Source: Rhodothermia bacterium
Lineage (GTDB): Bacteria > Bacteroidota > Rhodothermia > Rhodothermales > JABDKH01
Assembly (NCBI GenBank): GCA_018679295.1
Contig: JAHHLP010000595.1
Coordinates: forward strand, 1-8,819
Reading direction: 5' to 3'
DNA: 8,819 bases
Positions 1-7,120 of this stretch are shown here, in pieces. The number at the start of each line of letters is the position of its first letter. The first letter of the stretch is position 1. A program made the position numbers and the translations under genes. The notes under the pieces were generated by a model that did no database searches, was not told the DNA's origin, and saw nothing but the letters and a program-made list of their open reading frames with translations.

Positions 1-508
1 GACGACCTACTCGGAGAGTCAAAACAGCGGTTTCGACGTCGAGCACAACGCACCGACGGATGCCGACGGCGTATTCCGGCCCGTCGCGTTCGTTCCAGGA
101 GCCGGTGATTCACAGGAAGCCATTAACTATCGATTCGAGCTGAGCAGCCTCGCGGCCGGCACGCATCGATTCCGTCTTCGGCAGAAAGACTTCGATGGCA
201 GTTTCTCCTACAGCGAGGTGCTGACGCTCGATGTTGAACTTGCCGAGCGGTTCGTCCTGGAAGAAGCGTACCCGAATCCTTTCAATCCGGTGACTACGAT
301 CCGGTTTGCACTTAAGGAGTCGGGCCCCGTGCGACTCAGCGTGTTCGACATTACCGGCCGAGAGGTCCGGTCGTTGGCGGTAGGCCCGTATCCAGCCGGC
401 AGCCACCAGGTACGTTTCGAAGCAGGCGACCTCCCGAGTGGTTTGTACGTGTACCGACTCGTGACCCAGTCCGGAACAGCTTCGATGCCTGTGGTACTGC
501 TCAAGTAG
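1..508 (+). CDS. T9SS type A sorting-domain protein, C-terminal part (5' end outside window)
   Basis: The reading frame is open from base 2 to the TAG at 506-508, giving the last 168 residues of a larger protein. Visible residues 1-76 form a beta-rich, Fn3-like segment (SGFDVEHN, then YRFELSSLAAGTHRFRLRQ, then DFDGSFSYSE), which commonly precedes the sorting domain in these proteins. Residues 84-168 are a FlgD-Ig-like/type IX secretion C-terminal domain: YPNPFNPVTTIRF at 90-102, then VRLSVFDITGREV, ending PSGLYVYRLVTQSG...VVLLK. In known systems this domain directs outer-membrane export through the PorSS/T9SS machinery and is then cleaved. The N-terminal functional domain and signal peptide are not in the window, so the protein's activity cannot be told. 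A strong hairpin terminator follows. The identity of the C-terminal domain is secure; the full protein's role is unknown. Confidence 0.9.
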   Translation, partial: TTYSESQNSGFDVEHNAPTDADGVFRPVAFVPGAGDSQEAINYRFELSSLAAGTHRFRLRQKDFDGSFSYSEVLTLDVELAERFVLEEAYPNPFNPVTTIRFALKESGPVRLSVFDITGREVRSLAVGPYPAGSHQVRFEAGDLPSGLYVYRLVTQSGTASMPVVLLK

Positions 509-544
509 GTTCTATTTCTCCGCTGTTGGACCCCCAAGCCGCGA

Positions 545-579
545 AGGGCCTCTCGATCTCGGGAGGCCCTTTCTGTTTT
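545..579 (+). terminator. Rho-independent terminator after the T9SS-protein gene
   Basis: A perfect 8-bp stem, AGGGCCTC (545-552) with GAGGCCCT (563-570), extends inward by three more pairs (one wobble) to a 4-base loop. It is followed by the T-rich run TTCTGTTTT (571-579). It lies 36 bp after the stop codon of the upstream plus-strand gene. The T-tract overlaps the TAA stop (578-580) of the convergent phosphatase gene. On the minus strand no T-tract follows the hairpin, so it should act mainly on plus-strand transcripts. Confidence 0.85.
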
Positions 580-1693
580 AGCGAGGTCCCTCGATTAGGT
601 TTTCTGCGGTTTTCGGGTCGACAAAACCGTGTTGTGCAGCGTGCTCTGCAACGGCCCCACTGTCCCGGGCGAGCACCATGTCGCCGCCGTAGTCGCGGAC
701 GGATCGAGCAAGATCTCGTACCTCTTGATCGCGTCCGCGGGTGGTCACGTCGCGGATATATACGGCCGGAATTCTCCCTGGGAAATGCTCAACCGCCATC
801 CGGTAGATCTCTGGATCGTGCTGTCCGCTGTCGCCAATGAGGATGAAGGGCAGGTTGGGAAAAGTCATCATCAGCCGCCTGATCTGGGCGAGCTTGTGAC
901 TCTCGTGAGACGTCTTGAAGAACTTCGTGCGGTCGATGCCGAGGTCGCGTAGAAATAGCGGTCCCTTCGGAAGTTGGTGAATGTCCATGAACTCGGCCAG
1001 GAAGTCGTACAGGTTCCACGGGCTGCTCGACAGGTAGAAGACCGGGTTAGGGGCTTCGCCCGTACCCTGGTGCAGCGCGCGATATAGGTCGGCGACACCC
1101 GGGAAAGGCAATCGCGTGCGAGCGTTCCCGAACAGGGTTGTACGCAACATCTGAAGTCGCCGCGCCGCATTCGTGATCAGGATGGTGTCGTCGACGTCGG
1201 TGATCACGCCGAAAGACGCATCCGGATGGGGTATCAGGGCGGCGGCAGTAGTTGGGGGTGCGTCTGTCGCGGGCGCCGGATCGACGAGCGACAGGTTGAC
1301 CGGGTACCACGCGTGGTCGGACCGAACGATGTTCCCGTCCTGACCGACTGGAATCCGGAGGTCGAAGTATCCCTCATCGTCGGCCTCGACTTCGACGCGA
1401 TGTCCTTCGACGAATGCTGCGATCCTGGCGTATGGTACCTCGTCGCTTTCGAAGCGTCGGTACATCGCCCGAAGATTGTGCCACAGGCGATGCTCATCGG
1501 ACGCCGGCGGGATGCGCTTCTCGTCGAGGACCCGTCCTTTCAAGTAGATCTCGTCCGAGGTGCCGAAGCCGCGATAGGGCACGATTACCGCTCGGCGTTT
1601 GCGGCTTCTGCGGTGGCGCGCGTATCGCCAGCGGTCGACTCGTTCCTCGAGTGCCGCGCCGGCCCGAAATATGGTATCCGTTATGAAACTCAA
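578..1693 (-). CDS. App1-type (DUF2183) phosphatase-domain protein
   Basis: The 371-residue protein has a HAD-like phosphatase core of the App1/DUF2183 family. The nucleophile motif DVDDT (residues 166-170, preceded by SFGVIT) matches the DxDxT signature of Mg-dependent phosphatidate phosphatases. SSSPWNLYDF (222-231) and ILIGDSGQHDPE (284-295) are the other family hallmarks. Residues 41-135 form the usual N-terminal beta-rich region (FGTSDEIYLKGRVL and onward). In yeast, App1 dephosphorylates phosphatidate; the bacterial substrate is not established. There is no signal peptide or membrane segment, so it is probably cytoplasmic, and the N-terminus is very basic (RHRRSRKRR at 27-35). The start is a TTG: an in-frame stop lies only five codons upstream and the next Met is residue 77, inside the conserved part. 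No Shine-Dalgarno is seen. It is convergent with the T9SS gene and divergent from the FAD oxidase. Confidence 0.9.
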   Translation of the reverse strand: MSFITDTIFRAGAALEERVDRWRYARHRRSRKRRAVIVPYRGFGTSDEIYLKGRVLDEKRIPPASDEHRLWHNLRAMYRRFESDEVPYARIAAFVEGHRVEVEADDEGYFDLRIPVGQDGNIVRSDHAWYPVNLSLVDPAPATDAPPTTAAALIPHPDASFGVITDVDDTILITNAARRLQMLRTTLFGNARTRLPFPGVADLYRALHQGTGEAPNPVFYLSSSPWNLYDFLAEFMDIHQLPKGPLFLRDLGIDRTKFFKTSHESHKLAQIRRLMMTFPNLPFILIGDSGQHDPEIYRMAVEHFPGRIPAVYIRDVTTRGRDQEVRDLARSVRDYGGDMVLARDSGAVAEHAAQHGFVDPKTAENLIEGPR

Positions 1694-1848
1694 TGCAGGT
1701 TCTAATTAGGCGGAGTGCCTGTTTTTGGCAGGAATGGCCGCTTTCACCCAGACCGTTCATAGGTTCTGCCGGACTGCAACTTCCCAACATCGGGCGAACG
1801 AAACGGTAATTCCAAGTACTTGGTCGCTGACGGTGGCCTGAAAAGACC

Positions 1849-1856
1849 TCTCTTTG
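1849..1856 (+). promoter_or_regulatory. Possible Bacteroidota-type -7 element before the FAD oxidase gene
   Basis: TCTCTTTG differs by one base from the Bacteroidota consensus TAnnTTTG and lies about 80 bp before the chosen ATG at 1937. No TTG is found at the expected 19-21 bp upstream; the nearest (1820) is 26 bp away, so this is weak. The rest of the 243-bp divergent gap (1694-1936) shows no strong operator and no ribosome-binding site. Confidence 0.2.
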
Positions 1857-1936
1857 GCATGGAATCGGATTTGCCGGGCTGGCCACCTTCCTTTGGACCA
1901 ACGGTTCTTACTGCAATCCTATTCAAAAACACCACC

Positions 1937-3358
1937 ATGGAAACGCTCCAAGCTGCAAGTATCGCCAATGGCCAGGTAGCGATTGGCGATCAGATGATTG
2001 CCGAATTGGCCGCGCGTCTGCGCGGCCCCCTCATTCATCGGGGTAGCGATGGGTATGATGAAGCCCGCGCCGTCCACAATGGCATGATCAACAAGAACCC
2101 TGCGCTGATTGCGCAGTGCCGAGATGTGGCTGACGTGATCGCCTGCGTGAATTTCGCCAGGGAGAACAAACTTCTGGTGGCCATTCGAGGTGGAGGCCAT
2201 AGCGGCCCCGGACTGTCCACGTGCGAAGGCGGGCTGGTGATTGATCTTTCTGACATCAACTATGTGACTGTGGATCCTGACGAGCGGACTGCCCGTGTCG
2301 GAGGCGGGGCCACGTGGGGCGACGTCGACCATGCCGCCCATGTGTTCGGACTTGCAGCCGTAAGCGGCATCATTTCAACGACCGGAGTCGGAGGACTCAC
2401 CCTGGGAGGCGGCCACGGCTACCTGACGAGGAAGTACGGCCTCACGATAGACAATCTGCTCGAAGTCGAAATGGTGCTCGCCGACGGCAGCTTCGTGACC
2501 GCCAACGAGAACGAAAACGCCGACCTGTTCTGGGCGGTGCGTGGCGGCGGCGGCAATTTCGGTGTGGTCACGTCCTTCCTGTTCCGGTTGCATCCGGTTG
2601 AGACCGTAGTTGGCGGCCCGACCTTCTGGTCGGAGGACCAGGGAGCCGATGTTCTACGGTGGTACCGGGACTTCATCAAGGAGGCCGACGAAGACATGTA
2701 CGGGTGGTTCGGCTTCATCGAGGTCCCGCCCGCGCCCTTCATCCCGGAGCATCTGCACGGCGAAAAGATGGCCGCCATCATGTGGTGCTATACTGGTCCG
2801 AAGGACAAGGCGGAGAAGGCTTTCAAGCCAGTCAGAAGTCTCGGAGAGCTGTCTTTCGATGGCTTGCACGAAGCGCCTTACCCCGCCATCCAGAGCGCCT
2901 TTGATGCACTCTACCCGAAGGGGGTTCACAGCTATTGGAAGGGTGATTTCGTTCAGGACATGCCGGAGGAATCCATCGAGAAACACCTGAAGCACGGCTT
3001 CAACCTGCCGTCACCCCTGTCGACGATGCATCTCTATCCGATCAATGGTGCTGTGCATCGGGTCGCGGATGATGCTACCGCGTGGAATTATCGCGACGTG
3101 ACGTGGTCGATGGTCATTGGCGCCTTTCACCCTGACGGGTCGCGTGATGCAGAACTCGAAAGGTGGGCGAAGGACTACTGGGAAGATGTCCGGCCGTACT
3201 CAGCGGGTGGGGCTTATCTGAACTTCATGATGGAAGAGGGCGATCAGAGGATTCGCGACACCTATCGGGGCAACTACGATCGACTCACGAAGGTCAAGGC
3301 CAAGTACGACCCCAACAACCTGTTCCGGGTCAACCAGAACATCAAACCGGCTTCGTAA
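1937..3358 (+). CDS. Berberine-bridge-like FAD-linked oxidase
   Basis: The 473-residue protein is a VAO/PCMH-fold flavoprotein of the berberine bridge enzyme-like class, which oxidises alcohols, sugars or secondary metabolites with FAD. RGGGHS (84-89) carries the histidine (H88) expected to bind FAD covalently. GGGATWGDVD (122-131), TTGVGGLTLGGGHGYLTRKYG (148-168) and AVRGGGGNFGVVT (200-212) complete the FAD-binding domain. The C-terminal BBE motif is SAGGAYLNF (422-430) plus KYDPNNLFRVNQNI (456-469). There is no cysteine between residues 97 and 283, so the second (cysteinyl) FAD link of bicovalent relatives is absent. No signal peptide is seen, so it is probably cytoplasmic. I chose ATG 1937 because family members begin 20-35 residues before the DGYDEAR motif (38-44). 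In-frame TTG 1820 and ATG 1859 would add an unrelated leader. The substrate is unknown. The stop codon lies in a 17-bp tandem duplication. Confidence 0.92.
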   Translation: METLQAASIANGQVAIGDQMIAELAARLRGPLIHRGSDGYDEARAVHNGMINKNPALIAQCRDVADVIACVNFARENKLLVAIRGGGHSGPGLSTCEGGLVIDLSDINYVTVDPDERTARVGGGATWGDVDHAAHVFGLAAVSGIISTTGVGGLTLGGGHGYLTRKYGLTIDNLLEVEMVLADGSFVTANENENADLFWAVRGGGGNFGVVTSFLFRLHPVETVVGGPTFWSEDQGADVLRWYRDFIKEADEDMYGWFGFIEVPPAPFIPEHLHGEKMAAIMWCYTGPKDKAEKAFKPVRSLGELSFDGLHEAPYPAIQSAFDALYPKGVHSYWKGDFVQDMPEESIEKHLKHGFNLPSPLSTMHLYPINGAVHRVADDATAWNYRDVTWSMVIGAFHPDGSRDAELERWAKDYWEDVRPYSAGGAYLNFMMEEGDQRIRDTYRGNYDRLTKVKAKYDPNNLFRVNQNIKPAS

Positions 3359-3382
3359 TCAAACCGGCTTCGTAATCAAACC
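3341..3382. repeat. 17-bp tandem duplication spanning the FAD oxidase stop codon
   Basis: ATCAAACCGGCTTCGTA occurs perfectly at 3341-3357 and 3358-3374, followed by an 8-base partial third copy (ATCAAACC, 3375-3382). The first copy encodes the conserved C-terminus IKPAS and provides the first two bases of the TAA stop. The second copy, shifted by 17 bp, is untranslated. The core AAACCGGCTT is an imperfect palindrome. Confidence 0.95.
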
Positions 3383-3403
3383 TAGTCGCCCGAATTAAGT
3401 GGG

Positions 3404-3449
3404 GCCCGTCCTCGAGCAGCCTACCCTCTCGGTAGATCGGCGGACGGGC
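3404..3449. other. Inverted repeat around the end of the glycosidase gene
   Basis: GCCCGTCC (3404-3411) pairs perfectly with GGACGGGC (3442-3449). A smaller hairpin, CTACC/GGTAG (3421-3425/3431-3435), sits inside the loop and includes the TAG stop of the minus-strand glycosidase. No T-tract follows on either strand, so it is not a canonical intrinsic terminator. It could slow polymerase or protect 3' ends between the two convergent genes. Part of it is coding, so chance is possible. Confidence 0.35.
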
Positions 3450-4980
3450 TCTCGGGCGGTTCGAGGTGTTCGAGGGTCATGTCCTTCAGGCTGACGCACG
3501 CGGATTCAACATAGACGCCAAGCAGACCGGTCTTGTATGTCGTGTCCGACAGGGTGAGAATGACCCTGCCATCGACGGAGAACTCGATGTAATTGCGGAT
3601 CGCGACGACTTCAATATCCCATTCGCGATCCGGCTCGGCAGGCCAGTAAGACGCCTGCAGGCTTCGGAACTGGAAAGCCTGCTCAACGGACGCCGTTGGA
3701 CTCTCGCCCCAGGCGCGTACCTGGGCAATGCCCTTAATCAGGTCGAGGGATAGGTGGTAGCCGTCAGATGTTTGCGGATCGTAGCGGAACAAGATGCCGC
3801 ACTTGCCGAGTCCGTCGAGGTGGATCTTGGTTCGAAACCGGAAGCAGTACACCTCGTGGTCGAACATGAACGCTTCAAACCCTCCGATCGAAAGGAGAGA
3901 CAGAACGCCTGACTCCTTGTCGAATCTCTGTATCGCCTGGGGATTGGATCGCAGCTCCTTCAGCGGTTGGAGTTCCGGGGCGGCGATTTTCTCGAAAACG
4001 AGCTGGTCAAATTGTTCAAACGACTTGACGACCAGTTGCCCCGACTTACCTGTGGTCAGCCGCTTGGGCGGCGGCATCAGGTTGTTTCGCGATCGCTTGA
4101 ATGGGTTGGCTGTAAAGAAATTCCAGATGAGGGGTCCGCGATCGTCATGGCTGATGCGCGCTGCGTAGTTGCCTGCCGGCAGCAGGACATTGTCGTAGAA
4201 GTTGCTCCAATGGTTGTTCAGCGATGATGTGTGCCAGTAGCGCACCTTGGCATCCTCCCGGATGCTGCCGATCAGGTAGTAGCGGTCGTTCAGTTTGAGC
4301 AGATTGGGGACCTCGATGTCCTCATACAATCCGGGGTGATGGATGGGCGGCGTGAGTTCGAATCGGTTCGGCTCGACCTCTTCGGCAGCGCCGAGACACC
4401 CCCGGCGGATGAAGGGTCCTTCTCCTGTCCGAGCACTCATGATGATGATGCCCTTGCCGTTCTCCGAGAAGAAGAACGGATCGCGAAAGCTGATCCAGCG
4501 GCGTCCGGATTCGGCTTCGTGTTCGTAGTGCGGAGGTTTGGCGGCCAGCGGGAAGGAACTGTTTTCGTCATAGCTGCCGGCGATGAAGCTTGGTCCTTGT
4601 GCGGATCTTGTCTTACCGTTTGTCCAGAAGTCGGGCGCCTTCTCCCAATGCGTCAGATCCTTGCTGCGGGCCATACCGATGCGTTGTATCGTACCGCTGT
4701 CGCGGCGCGACAGACCGGTGTAGAACATGCGCCACCATCCCGGCTGATGCGGGTCCTTTGTCACGTGCATGGTCCACAGCATGTGGTCGTCCCAGCTTCC
4801 GGGATGGCCCACGAACACGGCGTTTTCGATACGCTCCCAGTTAAGGCCGTCCTTGCTCACGGCATGGGCGATGAAGTCGTGGTTTGGCAAGACGAGATGA
4901 AAGAGGTGATACGTGCCGTCGTGCCAGACGACGTCGACGTCGCCCATCGTCTTGAAGCGCGATATGGAATCGGCGTACAT
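3421..4980 (-). CDS. GH32-like five-bladed beta-propeller glycosidase with C-terminal beta-sandwich
   Basis: The 519-residue protein looks like a glycoside hydrolase of the GH32/GH43 propeller superfamily fused to a beta-sandwich. Propeller residues about 10-300 show TMGDVDVVWHDGTYHLFH (11-28), a degenerate form of the GH32 nucleophile strand, then DGLNWER (44-50), WRMFYTG (83-89), SFRDPFFF (164-171; the RDP stabiliser at 166-168) and LYEDIEVPNLLKL (218-230), with E223 in the usual acid/base place. Residues about 355-503 form a lectin- or GH32C-like sandwich (FRFRTKIHLDG, ILFRYDP, EFSVDG, GLLGVYVES). No signal peptide is seen, so it probably acts in the cytoplasm on an imported or internal oligosaccharide. 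It starts at the only in-frame ATG, 99 bp after the permease gene, and may be the last gene of the ABC transcription unit. GH32 versus another propeller family is uncertain, as is the substrate. Confidence 0.75.
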   Translation of the reverse strand: MYADSISRFKTMGDVDVVWHDGTYHLFHLVLPNHDFIAHAVSKDGLNWERIENAVFVGHPGSWDDHMLWTMHVTKDPHQPGWWRMFYTGLSRRDSGTIQRIGMARSKDLTHWEKAPDFWTNGKTRSAQGPSFIAGSYDENSSFPLAAKPPHYEHEAESGRRWISFRDPFFFSENGKGIIIMSARTGEGPFIRRGCLGAAEEVEPNRFELTPPIHHPGLYEDIEVPNLLKLNDRYYLIGSIREDAKVRYWHTSSLNNHWSNFYDNVLLPAGNYAARISHDDRGPLIWNFFTANPFKRSRNNLMPPPKRLTTGKSGQLVVKSFEQFDQLVFEKIAAPELQPLKELRSNPQAIQRFDKESGVLSLLSIGGFEAFMFDHEVYCFRFRTKIHLDGLGKCGILFRYDPQTSDGYHLSLDLIKGIAQVRAWGESPTASVEQAFQFRSLQASYWPAEPDREWDIEVVAIRNYIEFSVDGRVILTLSDTTYKTGLLGVYVESACVSLKDMTLEHLEPPESPSADLPRG

Positions 4981-5020
4981 AGGTACCGGTCTGGTTCGGG
5001 TGGACAGGCTCGTAGTGATT

Positions 5021-5074
5021 TGTCGGAGGCTTGTTCCGCAACAGGTTGCGGGATGATCGATGCGCGTTCCGACA
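5021..5074 (-). other. Nested stem structure between permease and glycosidase genes
   Basis: An outer 7-bp inverted repeat, TGTCGGA (5021-5027) with TCCGACA (5068-5074), encloses a tight hairpin, CCGCAA (5036-5041) with TTGCGG (5046-5051) and a 4-base loop. It fills most of the 99-bp gap between the two genes, on the presumed shared transcript. No T-tract follows on either strand, so it does not look like an intrinsic terminator. A role in mRNA processing or in uncoupling the expression of the two genes is inference. Confidence 0.4.
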
Positions 5075-5079
5075 GGGAG

Positions 5080-5901
5080 CTACATTTTCGTCGCGATTCG
5101 GGTTCGCCGGAAGGACCTGGCCCCCAGGAGTACCAGCGTCACTCCGAGGATCCAGAAGATCAGACCAATCAGAAATACGACCGGCGTGTCGAAGAAAAGG
5201 AGGCCCTGCACCTGCCCGATAATCAGGAACAGGATCGGAAGCACAACTAGAGAGCCCAACTGATAGGCGGCCTGATACGTCCCCACATGTGCCGAAACGA
5301 GGACCGTCCCTCCAAGTGAAAGCACGGCAACCGACGGTGCCAGCCAGAATACCAGCACGATCCACATGTAGTTCGGAAAGAAGACGCGCTCCATGATGGG
5401 CCACGCAGCGAGATTGACCACGACTGAGTAGACCAGAAACGATCCAATTCCCACTACAAACGCCGGCATGCATGCCGACAGGACCTTGGCAACAAAGAGG
5501 TGCCGATCCGTCAGCGGTGTGTACAGCAGTGCCTCGAGCGTCTTTCTTTCCTTCTCTCCCGCGAAGCTATCCGCTGCGACGACGACAGCGACGACGCTTG
5601 GAATAAGCAAGAAGAGCGGCGCCATCAAATAGACGAGTGCCAGGTAGGCGAACTGCTGCTCGCCGGACATCCCTTTGATGGACTGGGCGGTCGTACCCGG
5701 AAGCGACGCCAGAAGCCGGTCGATGTCTAGCTCGGCGCGCACGGACGGGTCGGAGGCGTACCCGGCCGCGATGCTCAGAATGACCGGTAGGACGAGGAGC
5801 AACAGGACCGGCACCAGCAGCATCGGCAACGCAACGGCCTTCGTGCGAAGAACGACGATGAGGTCCTTCCGGATGATCGCCCATGTAGCACGGTTAAGCA
5901 T
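5080..5901 (-). CDS. ABC-2 type transporter permease
   Basis: The 273-residue integral membrane protein has about six hydrophobic segments, roughly at residues 22-46, 86-110, 136-162, 177-201, 212-234 and 238-260. Between the second and third is DSFAGEKERKTLEALLYTPLTD (111-132), the EGERxxxTLExLLxTPLT-like cytoplasmic coupling motif typical of ABC-2 permeases such as NatB. A hydrophilic loop lies between segments 1 and 2 (about 47-85) and is probably extracytoplasmic. The protein should form the membrane channel for the ATPase encoded 81 bp upstream, giving an exporter; the cargo is unknown (NatAB exports sodium, while relatives export drugs or enzymes). It starts at ATG (5901) without a clear Shine-Dalgarno. 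Its length is normal for half-size ABC-2 permeases. Confidence 0.9.
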   Translation of the reverse strand: MLNRATWAIIRKDLIVVLRTKAVALPMLLVPVLLLLVLPVILSIAAGYASDPSVRAELDIDRLLASLPGTTAQSIKGMSGEQQFAYLALVYLMAPLFLLIPSVVAVVVAADSFAGEKERKTLEALLYTPLTDRHLFVAKVLSACMPAFVVGIGSFLVYSVVVNLAAWPIMERVFFPNYMWIVLVFWLAPSVAVLSLGGTVLVSAHVGTYQAAYQLGSLVVLPILFLIIGQVQGLLFFDTPVVFLIGLIFWILGVTLVLLGARSFRRTRIATKM

Positions 5902-5982
5902 TTTCAGTCGGGCGGATGAGAATGTGCAGGTTGTTTTAGTGGTTTTTGCGGCCCCGCTGGATGCGATCAGGTCGTCAACGAA

Positions 5983-7071
5983 TCATTCGGCGTCTGGTCC
6001 TTCATCGTTGTCGTCGCGAACGTCTTCCTCCAGTTCCTCGTCGATATACAACGACAGGTACACGTCACGAAGCGTCCGGACCTGTGGGACAACACCGAAG
6101 ACAGGAAGGCCCAGCGATGCTGCAAGGTCGACAAGCGCGGGGATGTCCGCGCGGGCGTCAACCCGGACGGTTACGCGGCCGCCGTTGCCATTACCATTCC
6201 GATTTCGCCCCCGACTGCGGCTACGCGCTTTGTTGCCATCGTCCCCACCGGCTTGCATCTTTCCACCGCCTTCGTCGCGAGAACGTCCAAAGTCGTCGGA
6301 AGACGAGACGACCGTCACTCTTTCTTTCAGGGCCGCCCACGCCCGCGCCACATCATCCGGGTCGAAAAGCAGATCTACCTCCATACCCCCGTCGCCGTGG
6401 TCGGTCAGCTCCTCGGGTGTCCCGAGCAGCCGGAGCCTTCCGCGCTCGAGGACGCCGACGCGGTCGCACAGGTCTTGCGCCTCGACGAGATTGTGCGTGC
6501 ACAGAAAGACCGTACGATGCGGCTGGTCACCCCATTCGCGAATCATCTCACGTACTTCGTGCGAAGCCACCGGATCGAGGCCGGACGTCGGCTCATCGAG
6601 ATACAACAACTCCGGGTCATTGAGGATCGTGCGGGCGAGAGCCAGCCGCTGTTTCATCCCCTTGCTGTAGGTGTGGACCCTTTGATCCGCGCGGTGGGAT
6701 AGCTGAAACTTGTCCAAGAGATCGCTGACCGTGGCGTCGACGCCGTTAGCCGGAACGCGGTAAAGGTGCGCAAATATCTCGAGGTTCTCCCGGCCGGTCA
6801 GCCGGTCGTCGAGAGCGGGCGTCTCGGTGAGCACGCCGGTGCGTCGACGCAACTCGGCTCCGTCCCGACGCGGGTCGAGGTCCATCACGCGAACTGAACC
6901 CGCCGAGGGATCAAGGATGCCGTTAAGGATGCGGATGGTGGTCGTCTTGCCCGCTCCGTTGTGTCCCAGAAGACCGAACACCTCTCCCTGGCGAATGTCG
7001 AGCGACAGGTCGTCCACGGCAAGCACGTCCCCGAAGCGGCGAGAGAGCGATGAGATCTGGACGGCGTGCAA
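5983..7071 (-). CDS. ABC transporter ATP-binding protein (NatA-like)
   Basis: The 362-residue protein has a complete nucleotide-binding domain: Walker A GHNGAGKT (36-43), GVLTETPALDDRLTGREN (79-96, with Glu where many ABC proteins have the Q-loop Gln, as is common in NatA types), signature YSKGMKQR (135-142), Walker B LLYLDE (155-160), D-loop SGLDP (163-167) and switch His193 (CTHN). It should energise the permease encoded downstream. Residues 229-345 form a C-terminal regulatory domain interrupted by a low-complexity stretch (264-298) rich in Gly, Arg, Ser and Asn, and the tail (344-362) is very acidic. The start is TTG: a stop lies two codons upstream, and the first beta strand (HAVQISSLSRRFG) is needed for the fold. 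It is the first gene of the probable ATPase-permease-glycosidase unit. Confidence 0.93.
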   Translation of the reverse strand: MHAVQISSLSRRFGDVLAVDDLSLDIRQGEVFGLLGHNGAGKTTTIRILNGILDPSAGSVRVMDLDPRRDGAELRRRTGVLTETPALDDRLTGRENLEIFAHLYRVPANGVDATVSDLLDKFQLSHRADQRVHTYSKGMKQRLALARTILNDPELLYLDEPTSGLDPVASHEVREMIREWGDQPHRTVFLCTHNLVEAQDLCDRVGVLERGRLRLLGTPEELTDHGDGGMEVDLLFDPDDVARAWAALKERVTVVSSSDDFGRSRDEGGGKMQAGGDDGNKARSRSRGRNRNGNGNGGRVTVRVDARADIPALVDLAASLGLPVFGVVPQVRTLRDVYLSLYIDEELEEDVRDDNDEGPDAE

Positions 7072-7112
7072 GGGTTAGCCGGATTTCAATGTCGATGTTT
7101 GATTTGAGCGCC

Positions 7113-7120
7113 CCAAGATA
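7113..7120 (-). promoter_or_regulatory. Possible Bacteroidota-type -7 element before the ABC ATPase gene
   Basis: On the minus strand TATCTTGG matches the Bacteroidota -7 consensus TAnnTTTG except for one base, about 41 bp upstream of the TTG start. The upstream TTG (-33) element is not seen at the expected spacing. The 263-bp gap 7072-7334 otherwise holds only the HEAT-gene terminator. Confidence 0.25.

Noticed and set aside
1226..1705. Plus-strand open frame of 159 codons
   Set aside because: It lies entirely antisense to the App1-type phosphatase, which has clear motifs.
1820..1936. N-terminal extension of the FAD oxidase from TTG 1820 or ATG 1859
   Set aside because: The extra residues do not resemble the family, the length from ATG 1937 already fits, and a possible promoter element lies inside this stretch.
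4231..5250. Long plus-strand open frame of 339 codons
   Set aside because: It runs antisense to the glycosidase and the end of the permease, has no recognisable domain, and has the composition of a mirror frame in GC-rich coding DNA.
4841..5473. Minus-strand open frame of 210 codons overlapping permease and glycosidase
   Set aside because: It is an alternate frame of the permease gene that continues into the glycosidase start. It has no domain and would overlap two well-supported genes.
5675..6670. Plus-strand open frame of 331 codons, very rich in Ser and Arg
   Set aside because: It is antisense to the ABC permease and ATPase, both of which are unmistakable. Its Ser/Arg-rich composition is typical of a shadow frame.
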